From assembly GCF_029873635.1 (NCBI RefSeq), contig NC_080420.1, forward strand, positions 32,169,032 to 32,233,031: 64,000 nt of DNA, read 5' to 3'. Source of the stretch: Malania oleifera. Its lineage: Eukaryota > Streptophyta > Magnoliopsida > Santalales > Ximeniaceae. Position numbers and translations under genes: made by a program. Below the pieces are notes generated by a model. It saw only the letters and a list, made by a program, of their open reading frames with translations. It did not search any database and was not told the origin of the DNA. This document shows positions 45,831 through 57,171 of the stretch, piece after piece (within the stretch, counting starts at the first letter, position 1; each line of letters starts with the position of its first letter).

Positions 45831-47376
45831 TTGACAGCTATGGAGATCCAGCACCTAATCATGATGGATCTAGAGAGACTCGGCATTAAATTGATAGAGA
45901 GTAATACTCCAGTATGTATCGTCAGCTTAGTGGTACAGCCTACTCTGCAGGAAAGAATTAAAGCCGCCCAGAAAAAAGATCCAGAATTGATAAAGGTAAT
46001 GGACAGAGTACAAAGTGGTCAGGGAGAGGAATTCTGCATTTTAGATGATGGAGCTTTGCGGTTCCGTTCCAGACTGTGTGTTCCTGTTGATGCTGACATT
46101 AGGATGACTATTTTAGAGGAGGCTCACAGATCCTTGCATACGGTTCATCCTGGCAGTACGAAAATGTACAGGGATTTGCGAGAGTTTTATTGGTGGAGTG
46201 GTATGAAGAGATAAATTGCTGAGTATGTAGCCCAGTGCTTGACGTGCCAGCAGGTAAAAGCTGAGCACCAGAGGCTAACGAGTCAGTTGCAGCAGCTATT
46301 TATCCTAGAGTGGAAGTGGAATCATATATCCATGGACTTCGTTTTAGGGCTGCCTTCGACATCGCATGACCAGAATGCGATTTGGGTGATAGTAGACTGG
46401 TTGACTAAGACTGCCCATTTTCTCCCTGGCAAGATCAGTTATCCCCTCAGCCGTTTAGCAGAGATTTACGTCCAGGAGATAGTTCGTTCTCATGGGGTTA
46501 CAGTATCTATAGTGCCAGATCGAGACCCGCGTTCGGTTCTAGAGAAGCTTACAGGAAGCTTTAGGATCTCAGTTATCTTTCAGCACGACATTCCATCCTC
46601 AGTTAGAAGGGCAGACTAAGAGGACGATACTGATACTAGAAGATATGCTCCAAGCGTGTGTATTAGACTTTGGGGGTAGTTGCACTCTGTTCATGTCGCT
46701 AGTAGAGTTCGCGTATAATAACAGTTAACAGTCCAGTATTGGCATGACACTATTTGAGGCTTTCTATGGTAGGAGATGTCGATCTCCTTTGTATTGGGAT
46801 GAGATGGGTGAGTGGCGAGTTGTGGGGCCAGAGCTGGTACAACAAGAGTACGATAAAGTTCGACTCATCAGGGAAAGAATCAGAGTAGCTCAGAGCCAAT
46901 AGAAGAGTTATGTCAATAATCACCGCAGGAATTTAGAATTTGATATTGGTGATAATGTGTTTCTTAAGATAGCTCCATTAAAAGGAGTTATGAGGTTTGG
47001 TAGGAAGGGTAAACTTAACCTTAGGTTTATCGGTCCGTTTGAGATTTTAGAGAAAGTGGGGCCGGTGGCCTACAAGCTAGCTTTGCCACCTACACTATCC
47101 AGGATGCACGATGTATTCCACGTATCTATGTTAAAGAAATACGTCCCAGATCCTTCTTATATTATCAGCTATGGTGAGTTAGAACTCAGTGATTCGCTAG
47201 TCTATGAGGAGGTACCGATGCAGATTCTGGACAGAAAGGAACAGGAACTACATAATAAGAAAATTCCTCTAGTAAAGGTTTTATGGTGGAATCATGCAAT
47301 AGAAGAGGCTTCTTGGGAACTTGAGATACAGATCAGACAGAAATACCCACAATTATTCCAAGAAGTCCATATGTGA
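45831..47376 (+). pseudogene. Integrase of element A
   Basis: Zinc-finger HHCC region (HRSLHTVHPGSTKMY, CLTCQQVK), then WNHISMDFVLGLP and IVPDRDPR with two of the core acidic residues. The region with the third is frameshifted (46560-46650). The C-terminus (46957-47376) has GRKGKLNLRFIGPFEIL, SRMHDVFHVSMLKKY and KVLWWNHAIEEASWELE, typical of the Tekay/Del clade. Several stops. Confidence 0.9.
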
Positions 47377-47630
47377 TCAAGAAATGTAAGTAAATATGTA
47401 ATGTTCTTTTTGTAGGTACATGTAATGTTTTAGGTAGTATGAGGTACTGTAGTTTGGGAAAAATTTTCTTTTGGTATATGTAGTCTCCCAAGACTTGAAA
47501 TGTAACCACGGTATTCCTCCGCCATAAGTGAGGGTAAGTAATAAAATAAGTAGAACATTTTGCCTAATAAAGGATGATGAATTATATGAATAGTAAATTT
47601 CGAGGACGAAATCTTATAAGGAGGGGAGAA

Positions 47631-49498
47631 TGTGACGACCCGAAGAATAATGGGATTTAAATAATAAAAAGGAAGGGAAATGGAAATAGTAACAGAAGGA
47701 ATAACCGAGGGAAATTATTAGGGCCTCGTCGACGAACACAGGGGATTTGTTGACGAGGATATAAGAGGACCTCGTCGACGAAGACAAGATTCATCGACGA
47801 GAAGATATCGAGAGAGGGTTTTGGGAAAATCTGAAATTCATTGACGAAGGTGCAGGTTCGTCGATAAACTTTCTACAGGACTCGTCGACGAGGTAACGTG
47901 TCTCGTCGACGAATCCAGTCCTATAAATGTCAAAAACCCGAATTTGAACTTCAAAATTAAAAAATCTCTCACTCTCACTCTCTCTCCCTTTGGCTCCCTC
48001 CTCTTCTCCCTTCGATTTCAGACCAAATTTTCACTGGATCAACGATCTAAAGCCACCATGACGCTCTTGGAGAAGTTCTCTACATATCTGTAGGAGCGGA
48101 TCGTCAGTGGAACTTCGTTGAAAATCATCCCTGAGTTGAGGTAAGGTTTTTTAAGCCAAATTTGGTCTTACGGTAGTTATAGGAAGTGAGATAAATGTGA
48201 CAATACTGAAGTTTAGTACTGGAAGTTTTCATTTTCAAGGTATTGATTAGGAAATCCTACAGGCGTGAGACCAGAATTTATAGGGGCTTTTCTTAGTAGC
48301 CAAGTAAGGGAATAAACTAAAGCAGTTATTTTCCAAGCGTATTATTATTATTTATCAGCAAATTAATTTTCAAGAAAGCATGCATGATATTTGACTGTTA
48401 TTGAGAAAATGTATGTTATTGGGAAAATACTGCTATTTTACGGAAAATGTGATTTTAAAATGAAATGTATGGAATTACTTAACTTGTGTGGCATGAACGT
48501 TATTTTCATGAAAGGTAATGATATGACAAAGTTTACGAGTAAAACATGTTTTCAAGTATTATGAAAAGATATGGTATGTTATGATGATTTTGACAAATAC
48601 ATGATAATTGATTTATTTTCAGAATGTAATGTACGAAATGATTTCGGTGGGAGGCTGTATATACCTGAAATGATTCCGGCGCGAGGACATGTATATATGA
48701 AATGATTTCGGTGCGAGGTCGTATTTATGAAATGTTTGACACGAGGCCGTATTTAGGAAATGATTTTGGCGCGAGGCCATATTTATGAAATTATGAAAGA
48801 TGTTATATTATCATGTATTATATGTTATCAGAACCTGGATGTTAGTTTAGTTTAGTTCAGGAGCTTGGTATCGTAGCTTATAGATCATATATCTATGATT
48901 AAATTGGTGCTAACCACCCCACGGGGGGTTGGGAGATGGATAGTCGATGTGGCTTTCAGTGTAGAGTGTAGACGTCCTCTTGGCAGTCCGGACCAAGTGT
49001 GGCTGGCCCATCGTACTTACAGACATTTTTAACTCAGCAGTGGTTGGCCAGCCATTGTCGGGTCCCGCCTTCGAGCTACACAACCCATCATGGGGGGTAA
49101 TACATGACATTAGCTAGCTATTCATCCTGTGTATGTTTTCGATATTATCAGCTATAACAGAAGCTTTATGAACAATATGATTTATTAGCAAATATGAAAA
49201 GTATATTATTATTTAGTACGATATGATGAATGTTTACATATATGTGAAATATACTGTATATGTATAATTGCATTAAATGTTCATGTTGCCACACAACTGT
49301 ATTTAGTTTATTTTCCTTTATTGAGAAGTGTCTTACCCCCGAACTTAATTAATTTTTCAGGAGACCCTGAGAGACCGGCGAGTCGTGGCCGCCATTGAGT
49401 TTGTAAAGTTACCCTACTAGGAGTGTAAGATTTTGTACTAGGATCAAGATTATTTTGTTGTGAGATCCTAGTTGTATTTGGAATGTTATGGGAGATTG

Positions 49499-49534
<36 letters not shown>

Positions 49535-49708
49535 ATCTTGGTGTAAGTAGACTCTGGTATTATGTTTTATGGTTGGATGGTTGTAATTTTATACTTACTG
49601 CTGCTTAGGTTTCCGTTGTGTTTGACAGGTGTCTCAGATACCCATGGGTTTGGGTTGACCATTTTATTATTATGTTTTATTTTATATTAAGATTTTGAGG
49701 TCGTTACA
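47631..49708 (+). repeat. 3' LTR of element A
   Basis: Starts TGTGACGACCCGAAG and ends TCGTTACA. It lacks a roughly 60-base palindrome-rich segment present near 40480-40540 in the 5' LTR and has fewer copies of the GAGGCCGTATTTATGAAATG array. TATAAAT is at 47932-47938 and a (TA)n run at about 49501-49530. Confidence 0.92.
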
Positions 49709-50429
49709 AGGGTTCTTCAGGATTTTGTCGACGAGAAGTTACCGAGAGTGAATTTCTGGAAGTCTGAAATTCATCGACGAGGGTGCAGGTTCATCGACGA
49801 ACTTTCTACAGGACTCATCAACGAGGTGACGTAGCTTGTCGACGAATCCTACAGTATAAATAGTGCTTAAACTCAGTTTTTATGCAGAAATTTCAGTGAA
49901 GACTCTCTCTCTCCTCTCTCTACGGACACTCTCCCATTTTTATTTGATTTTGGCTCCGTCAGTTGCTGAATCGACGATGTGAGGCTACCACGATGCTCCT
50001 AGAAGAATTCTATTCAAGTCTGCTAGGGTGTATCATTACTGGGATTGAGTCGAATTTCTTCCCAAAATTAGGATAAGGCATTTTAGTCAATTTTTGGCCT
50101 TCTGCCAGTTGTAGAAAATAATGTAGGCAAAGAAATAATGATGTTTTATTCTAAGATATTTGATTTTCAAGGTGTTGAGTGGGGAACCCTGCGGGTGTAA
50201 GACCCGTCATAGTAGGGGATTTTTAGCAGGAAACAGGTAAGAGAAATATGCTATGCTAGGTTATTTGAGTATGATTTCAATATAAAATTATATATATATT
50301 CTACCAGAGTATTATTCACAGCAGAGATTTATACAATTTATAAAGTATGATTAATATATTTTAAAATTACTGTGTGGCTTGAGAATATGGATATAGTACA
50401 AAAACATGCTTTACATTATTTTTCAGAGA

Positions 50430-50680
50430 TTTGTTTTACAGAATATACAGGCAGTGAATATATTTTACAGCAATTACAGAAATACCATGTTTATACAGTT
50501 TTACAGTACCATGACATATAGATTTACAATTAATTATAGAAACACAGTTGATATAGATACAATTTTCTACAGCGTCATGGTTGATATAGTTATTACAGAA
50601 CCATGGTAAAACAGATAGTAGTATATAGAGATGTATTATATAGTATTAGATCCTGTTGGACCATTACAGTTTATAGAGCA
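50430..50680 (+). repeat. Degenerate ATTACAGAA-rich array in LTR B
   Basis: Irregular repeats of TATACAGTTTTACAGTACC-like and AATTATAGAAACA-like units occupy the LTR-B position equivalent to the arrays in LTRs A and C. ORFs across it are not genes. Confidence 0.6.
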
Positions 50681-51530
50681 CGGTACCATAGCTACATACA
50701 GTACAGAGTGCAACCACCTATTCAGATAATACGTGGTATAACAGTCGATCGTATAGAGCCCACGAGTGGACTGGCTCCCCATCAGATATGGGTTGAGGAG
50801 GGTTGATCAGACTAATGAAGTATAGTGGTTTATTCCTAGTTATCCAAGCAGGGTAGATCCCGCCTTCGGGCCGCACAACCCTGTCATGAGGGGTTAAATC
50901 ATGACACACAGTTATCCACAGGGAAGTTTTCAGTTATTATTATGTTAATATAGGTTTACAGAGACAATATATATATATATATATATATTAGAAGTATTTT
51001 GAGTAGAAACCTAAAGTACAGAAATGTTATGCAATAAAAAAAGGTGATGGTTTATATTACTGGTATTGTATTTACGGAATTCAGTGATACACGATTATAT
51101 AGTAATAGATTTTCATAGTATTGTAACTTATTTGCCACATACTAGCAATAACATATTTCATCTTACTGAGCGTTGGCTCATCCCATTACTTTAACATTTT
51201 TCAGGTAATTCAAGTAGGCGAGCAGACCAGGCTCGCAGATAGAACGGCCTCAGTATTGCCCTGATAATAGAGTGAGTATTTTTTGGAGTATTTTTGTATA
51301 ACCCTAGCCCAGTTGAGGGTATTTTTGGGAAGCAGTCATATATGTATATTTAGAGAAACCTTTTAGCACTCTGGTATTGTATATAATTATATATGGTTGT
51401 GTTCATCTGATTTCCGCTTCTCGCTGGTTAGGTTGATGGTTGGGTTTAATTCAGTTTGGTATCAGAGCATTATAAATGTTACAATATAAAAAAAAAAAAC
51501 CCCAGTTAAATAGCAGAATGTTACAAAACC

Positions 51531-51912
51531 TCTACTGCCAGTTAGAAATTCTGCTTCTAAATTCTTCAGACGACTGAACCCTGAAGTTTAGGTGACTGAA
51601 GTCATCTTGAACCTTTAGTTTTCAATATTATTATCACTTGTTCATATCAATTGTGGGAATATTTTTGTTCAAACATAGAAATTACATTCTTGAATTTTTG
51701 AAATAGCATCTTTTCCGCATATAACTTGATTCCTTTGTGAAGGAACAATTGGGATTTAATTTCTAGACAAGTCAAACACCTTTTCAAAATCCTTGAAACA
51801 TGTGAATCATAGCTTAGTTTATGGTTTTTGCATTTGGTTGATTAAATTCTTAATTTAAAGTGTTTAAGGTGTATGTGCTTGCTTGAGGGTTATCAGTAGG
51901 ACTAGGTCGTCC
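51531..51912. other. Unresolved LTR-like insertion, right half
   Basis: Resumes the sequence broken at 40239 and contains TTCAGACGACTGAA and TAGGTGACTGAAG motifs like those at 1-380. The copia-1 integrase frame resumes at about 51912. Confidence 0.45.
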
Positions 51913-53187
51913 ATACTCGCCCAAATTAAGTGTTAAAGTGTCTGCTTGTGTCTTTCTTGGATATGCTATAAATAGTTCAACTTATAGATTTCTAGATATT
52001 GAAAATAATATTATTCTTCAGTCAAGTGATGCAATTTTTCATGAAGAGAAATTTCCTTTTAAAACTAAAAATAATGGGGATAAAAACATTAGTGAAAATG
52101 TTGCTTTAGAACCTAGTTCATCTAGTTCTGGTTTAAAAAATCAATGATATTTTGAGATCAAACCCAGAAGGAGTAAAAGGAATAGAGTTAAAAAAATATT
52201 TTGGTCCTGACTATTTTGTTTATGTTTTAAGGAAAATTCAAATTACCTTACAAGATGCATTAATATCACCTGATGCAATTTTCTAAAAAGAGGTTGTGAA
52301 TAATGATATGGAATCTTTGATTACCAATAAAACATAAAAATTGGTAGATTTACCGGCCACATGGTTGTAAAACCATAGGGTGCAAATGGATCCTAAAAAT
52401 GAAACTCAAACCAGATGGGTCAATGGATAAGTATAAAGTGTTTCTTGTAGCAAAAGGCTTTAAGCAAAATAAGACCTTAATGTCTTTAATACATTTTCTC
52501 CAATTTGTAGGAGTGCATCCATTAGATTATTAATCGCGATTATTGTAATTTATAATCTAAAAATTCATAAAATGGATGTAAAAATTTTTTTTTACATGAG
52601 GACCAAGATTAAGAAATTTATATGGACCAATTGAAAGGCTTAGAGCCTAGCCAAGAAAATAAAATGTATAAATTAAATAAGTTGTTTTATGGCTTAAAAC
52701 AAGTTCTAAACAGTGGCATGAAAAGTTTGATTCCTGTATGATTGAGAATGGATATAAAACAAATGAGTCTAACAAGTATATCTATTATAAGCCTTGGGAA
52801 GACACACATGTTATCATTAGTCTCTATGTGGATGACTTACTAATTTTTGGTTCAAATTTGCATGCCATAAATAAAACAAAAAATATGCTTACAAAGCATT
52901 TTGAAATGAAAGATTAAAGTGAGGCTAATGTTATTTTAGGCAAAAAAATTGCAAGATCATATGATGGTAAATTTCTTTATCAATCGCATTACATTAAGAA
53001 AATATTGAATAAATATGACTACGATAAATGTAAGCATGTCTCTACTCCTTTTGATTCAAGTAGTCACTTATTTCCAATTGGAAGTGAAAATGAAGTAATT
53101 AATCAAAAGAAATATAGTAGCATTATTGGTAGCCTAAGATATGCAACTAATTAAGTAAACTTGATATTGCCTATGTAGTAGGAGTAC
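51913..53187 (+). pseudogene. Copia-1 integrase end, RT and RNase H remnants
   Basis: ACVFLGYAINSSTYRFLDIE (51938-52147) is the integrase-RT linker. Past it, badly frameshifted RT pieces can be read: a GCKNFFLHEDQD-like segment, KLNKLFYGLKQ (52670) and SLYVDDLLIFG-like residues near 52830 across frames. A HKTKHLLKAFEM-like RNase H lead-in comes near 52880. The frame ends abruptly at the LTR of element D. Confidence 0.8.
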
Positions 53188-53318
53188 TGTTAGAATCAAA
53201 GAGGAGCAAAAAATTGGGAAAAGAAAAAGTTTTCATTGAATCATTAAAATTTCTACAAGAGATAGAGAAAAAAGACTATTCTACCTTGATATAATGCAAA
53301 TAATTATTATCACTAACA
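53188..53318 (-). repeat. Candidate 131-bp 3' LTR of element D
   Basis: Minus strand: starts TGTTAGTGATAATAATT, ends GATTCTAACA, and is preceded by a polypurine tract (TTTGAGGGGGGATG) on the side facing the coding region. The length is short for copia but not unknown. The matching 5' LTR was not found near 61750-61975. Confidence 0.55.
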
Positions 53319-53329
53319 TCCCCCCTCAA

Positions 53330-53800
53330 ACTCACGATGCAGCAGCAAGAAGCATCAAGAGTTTGTGAACCAAAAAAAAAAAGCGCTAGATGGTGTGGGA
53401 CTTTGTAAAGAAGTCAGCAACGTACATGGAGGAGGGAACAAAGGGCAAAGTAATAGTCCCTTGTTGAAGGTGGTGTCTAGTGACATGACAATCAATTTCA
53501 ATGTATTTGACCCGTTCATGAAACACCAAATTTTCTTACAATCTGGATAACACTCCTATTGTCACAATACAGAGGAGTAGGAGCAAAAAATATAACACTC
53601 ATATCAGCCAACAACCAAAATAACCACACAATCTCAATCGTGGTAGACGCCATCACACGATATTCAACCTCGGTGGAAAAGCACGAAACAACTACTTGCT
53701 TCTTGCTTTTCCAAGAAATAAAAGAGTCACCTAAAAATATGCAAAATTCGGTAGTGGATTTTCAATCAGTAGGATTAGTAGCCCAATCCACATCAGAGTA
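53330..53800 (-). pseudogene. RNase H of element D
   Basis: Minus-strand pieces across frames carry CDNxSVIQI-like, TKHIEIDCHVTRHHLQ-like and LPFVPSS-like residues, then LSMLLAAAS before the polypurine tract; these are standard copia RNase H end motifs. It is frame-broken. Confidence 0.75.
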
Positions 53801-54960
53801 GGCACAAAGCTTCAACGATGATGTCGAAGAGAATAAAAGACTCTGATAGAGAGTCTCTTAAAGACATCGCAACGATGCGCAAAATAGCTTACCAATGCAC
53901 AAATATAGGTGAAGCAACAAACTAACTCACAATGTGGATAGCATAAGCAATATCTGGATGAGTAATAGTTAGATAGACCAAACTACCAACAATAGTACAA
54001 TACAATGTCGGATCAAGTAGGGGAATACCATCAGTGGGAGTGTAGCGGGCATTAAGCTCAAGAGGAGTATCAACAGTCTAACTATCAATGAGACGAGCAC
54101 AGTCAAGAATATCTACAACATATTTCAATTAGGAGAGCAAGTAACCTTGGAAGGAGTAGGCTACTTCAATTCCTAAGAAGTAGAGGAGTGGCTGCCCCAA
54201 ATCCTTCATGTCAAACTCTTGAGCCAACATCTTTTTTAAGTCTACAATACCATCAACATCATCACCCGTAATAATCATATCATCAACATACAAAGAAAGA
54301 ATGGCACGGCCAATAGAAGTATGCTTACCAAATAAAGTTGAATCATTAGCATTGGAAGAGATCCAAGAGAAGTGACAACCATTGAAAACTTCTCAAACCA
54401 AGCTCAAGGGGCTTTTTTGAGACCATATAAAGCCTTTTTGAGTTTGCAAACCTCACTTGGGTTATGAGAGACACTAGGCAAAGGTACCATGTAAACTTCC
54501 TCCTTCAGAATCCCCATTCAAGAAGGCATTTTTAACATCCAAATGAGAGATAGCCCAATAATGAATAGAAGCTACAACAATAAGAGCACGAACAGTTTTC
54601 ATCTTGGCAATTGGAGCAAAAGTCTCCTCATAATCCATATCATACTCTTGGGTAAAACCCTTAGCAAACAAACGAGCTTTGTATCACTCAATAGAACCAT
54701 CTAACTTCGTTTTGATCTTGTAAACCCAATGAGAACTAATCAATTTCTTACTAGGTGGGAGTAACACCAAGTCCCAAGTATGTGTTCTATGCAACGCAGA
54801 AGTTTCCTCAGCCATAGCCTGTTGCCGAAGAGATCACAAGTAGCCTCCTTATACGAGGTAGACTCACAAAGTGGGCAAATAGTTGCTAAAAACAAAGTGA
54901 AAGAACCAGAAAAATAAGAATAAGCAAAATTTGGTAACTGAGTGGACTTACGAGTACGCT
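53801..54960 (-). pseudogene. Reverse transcriptase of element D
   Basis: At 54671-54474: AKGFTQEYDMDYEETFAPIA, KMKTVRALIVVAS and ISHLDVKNAFLNGD. A frameshift follows. Beyond it are CKLKKALYGLK-like and AWFEKF-like residues, SLPMLMI-like pieces and a [16 protein letters not shown]-like stretch near 53960. Multiple frameshifts and stops. Confidence 0.85.
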
Positions 54961-55079
54961 TGGGATAGCGAGACTAATGAGAATCCACAACCACATGAGA
55001 TTCTTGGGGGACCGCAAGAGGGGCATCATCATCACCACCATTTGCATCATCATCACCCCACTATCGCCACCATTTTCGT

Positions 55080-55198
55080 CATCAGAGAAAGGGTCAATAC
55101 AAATAAGGTCTAGTTGTGCCATATGAGGAGAGCTAGTAGGAACGGTAAAGAAAGAAATGTGTTCGAGGAAGACAACATGAAGAGAGACATATAGTTTT
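55080..55198 (-). pseudogene. Integrase C-terminus of element D, left part
   Basis: Residues of the form LYVSLHVVFLEHISFFTV (minus strand) are the copia integrase end. The matching upstream half lies right of element E at 59494 onward, so E split this domain. Confidence 0.88.
55194..55198. repeat. Target-site duplication GTTTT of element E
   Basis: Matches 59489-59493 exactly. Confidence 0.9.
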
Positions 55199-55778
55199 TG
55201 TTGACATTCGTTCAACTTGAACATGTGTAGCGGAAGCATGCAATCAAGCACAAAACAATCAACAACCACTAATGCAATCACTCGATGATGAAATATACTT
55301 AAGAAACAATCAAAAAATAATAAGAATAATAAAAAATACAACTAGAACACACAAGATTTACATGGTTCATCAATAGCCTATGTCCACGGGAGCAACAACA
55401 TTGGTTTCACTATGACTAATGTCAAAGCTACAATCTTTGAAGCTTACTTGAAGATTAATCTTATCTAAGGTTACATAATGATGTTTATATAACCATCTAA
55501 TTTCAATAGAAGAGTTCTAGTATAACTAAATTACATCTATGGTTATCCCCTGGAGGAAAATCCTCCAGATAAACCCAATCTACAAGCCCTCGAATTCAAA
55601 TTACATAATCTGCACCCACGAAAATCGTCAATAGTTTAGCCAAACTGTCGATGGTTTTGTGCTGAGCAAAGGTCCTCTTGCGTACTGCCTAAAACCACTT
55701 ATCATGCAATTGTCCCTCGCTTCACATAACTTTCTCTGGTACATGTGATCCGCTCTGAATATGAGCCACATCCCAACA
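55199..55778 (-). repeat. 3' LTR of element E
   Basis: Minus strand starts TGTTGGGATGTGGCTC and ends GAATGTCAACA; 580 bases, the same as its partner. Internal motifs include CATTATGTAACC and AAGATTAATC, with scattered transitions from the partner LTR. Confidence 0.92.
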
Positions 55779-56225
55779 ATCTCCACCTTGAAAATCTGAA
55801 AGCATATCCGCTGCTCCACTCGGGCCTATAGATTAGGACCTGCCTCCCCTCTAACACTTGAAGACATAAACTAAGTCTAATCCATGCTTGAACTTGATTG
55901 TGGTAACAAAAAATTCACCTAGTTGAACACCCAGCTCCTTGAACGATCCTCCGAACCACAATACTACCTTGGCAGCCTCAGCCTCTACCAAGTATTATGA
56001 TCTAGTTGTAACTAGCGCACCCTGAGACTATACCCTAAACTTTCAACAACTAGGGCTTCCCATAATGTACCTCGTTGCAAGCCTCCTATCATCCAAGCCC
56101 CCCGTTTAGTCTCCATCTGCAAACCTTACAACTAATGGAACCCTCTGTTGCCCACCAAAGTACCCAACTATACTGGCGTAGGAAACCTTTGACACGATTT
56201 GAACATCACCATTCGTCCTCGAGTA
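55779..56225 (-). other. Element E, 3' internal region
   Basis: Polypurine tract, then degraded RNase H-like sequence with no intact motif. Confidence 0.6.
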
Positions 56226-56582
56226 CTAAGCGGCAGTCTGTTTACTTAGATTCACCAATGGTGTACCAGTGATCGGTTTAACATCAACCATGTTAAACCT
56301 TACCAACACCTGATCCCCAAAACCACCCTGAGATAACCCCAATTTCCATGTAGTTTTGTCCATACAGCCACCCTGAGATAACACCAATCTCCCTATAGCT
56401 ACAAAGTCACCCTGAGATAATCCCAATCTCCCTATAACTTTACTTTTGCGAATCTTCAACCCAAGAACACTCTTAAAAGCACTCAATACCTTCATGTCAA
56501 CTTCCTTTATCAATAGAGTCCCCGACTGATTTACCTCAGTCAGAACCTTTCCAGTAATCGGCATGTCACTCATATAAAACAA
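56226..56582 (-). pseudogene. RT/RNase H remnant of element E with a triple repeat
   Basis: Minus strand encodes a VLGLKIRKSK start and a VLVRFNMVDVKPITGTPL end, matching the RT thumb region of copia elements. Between them LSQGG-containing units recur three times. On the plus strand CACCCTGAGATAA starts at 56324, 56369 and 56408, so the repeats arose by short tandem duplication. Confidence 0.75.
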
Positions 56583-57171
56583 TAAGAATACCTACCCACT
56601 TGTAGCCTATCTCCCTTTCCCCCTATGGGAGCACCACCAACCCCCATGTCCGATTCTTATATAGTACGTCCATCTCCTCCACCATGGCACCTATCCACCT
56701 ACCCTTCTCTTGGCTGTGCAATGCCTTCTAAAAGGTAGTAGGATCCTTCCTTGTAGTAATGGTTGCATAAGACATCAGATCACACTTAGGCGATGGCATG
56801 ATAGTGCCTTTAAGCCCATTGTGAACCTACTAGTCTCTTGAGTTCAAACTCCTTACATTATGAGCAACATTATCTCTACCATGAGTTTGAAACTCCACCT
56901 GCATCACAATCTCCTTTCTGTTCTAGTTTATCCTATGATACCGCAAGTCTTCTAAGTTAGAACTCCCTACACTCCTACCTTAAGTCTCTAACTCCACCTT
57001 CACAACATGCTTATTGCTACTACTGCAACTTTTTGGCACCCGTTTCTCTTCATTTACCTAAGTACGCTATCACATGGCTTTAACACAAACCATGTCTCCT
57101 CCAACCACCACCCTATTTGCCATTGGATCACCCAACCTAAACCCATCTTTTTTATATACCAGAAAGATGCA
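56583..57171 (-). other. Element E, decayed interior
   Basis: Degraded sequence between the integrase and RT remnants with no intact domain. Pieces such as the YIRTMPWWRRWT- and RWIGAMVEEMDVL-like minus-strand residues near 56640-56710 suggest a decayed RT amino-terminus, but they are too short to call. Confidence 0.4.

Larger units (their letters stand above)
40409..49708 (+). mobile_element. Full-length Ty3/gypsy (Tekay/Del-like) element A
   Basis: 9.3 kb with LTRs 40409-42592 and 47631-49708 (about 2.1 kb), a primer-binding site at 42596 and a polypurine tract before 47631 (AAGGAGGGGAGAA). TSD: AGTGT (40404-40408) versus AGGGT (49709-49713), 4 of 5 matching; one copy has probably mutated. 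It holds gag, protease, RT, RNase H and integrase in gypsy order, all with stops. It inserted inside LTR B. Confidence 0.93.
40240..51525 (+). mobile_element. Solo LTR B, split by element A
   Basis: LTR B runs 40240-40408, then 49709-51525 (about 2.0 kb without the nested element). It starts TGTAATGACTCGAAG and ends GAATGTTACA, with the perfect 5-bp duplication AAACC. It has no internal genes of its own, so it is a solo LTR, probably from LTR-LTR recombination. It is related to LTR A only in patches. TATAAATA is at 49855-49862, with TCGTCGACGA-type palindromes upstream. Confidence 0.85.
37340..53187 (+). mobile_element. Split Ty1/copia element (copia-1)
   Basis: A plus-strand copia element in two pieces: gag to integrase at 37340-39215 and integrase end to RT/RNase H at about 51913-53187, interrupted by about 12.7 kb of nested insertions. 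Its own LTRs were not found; the right part ends where element D begins. All reading frames are disrupted. Confidence 0.8.
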
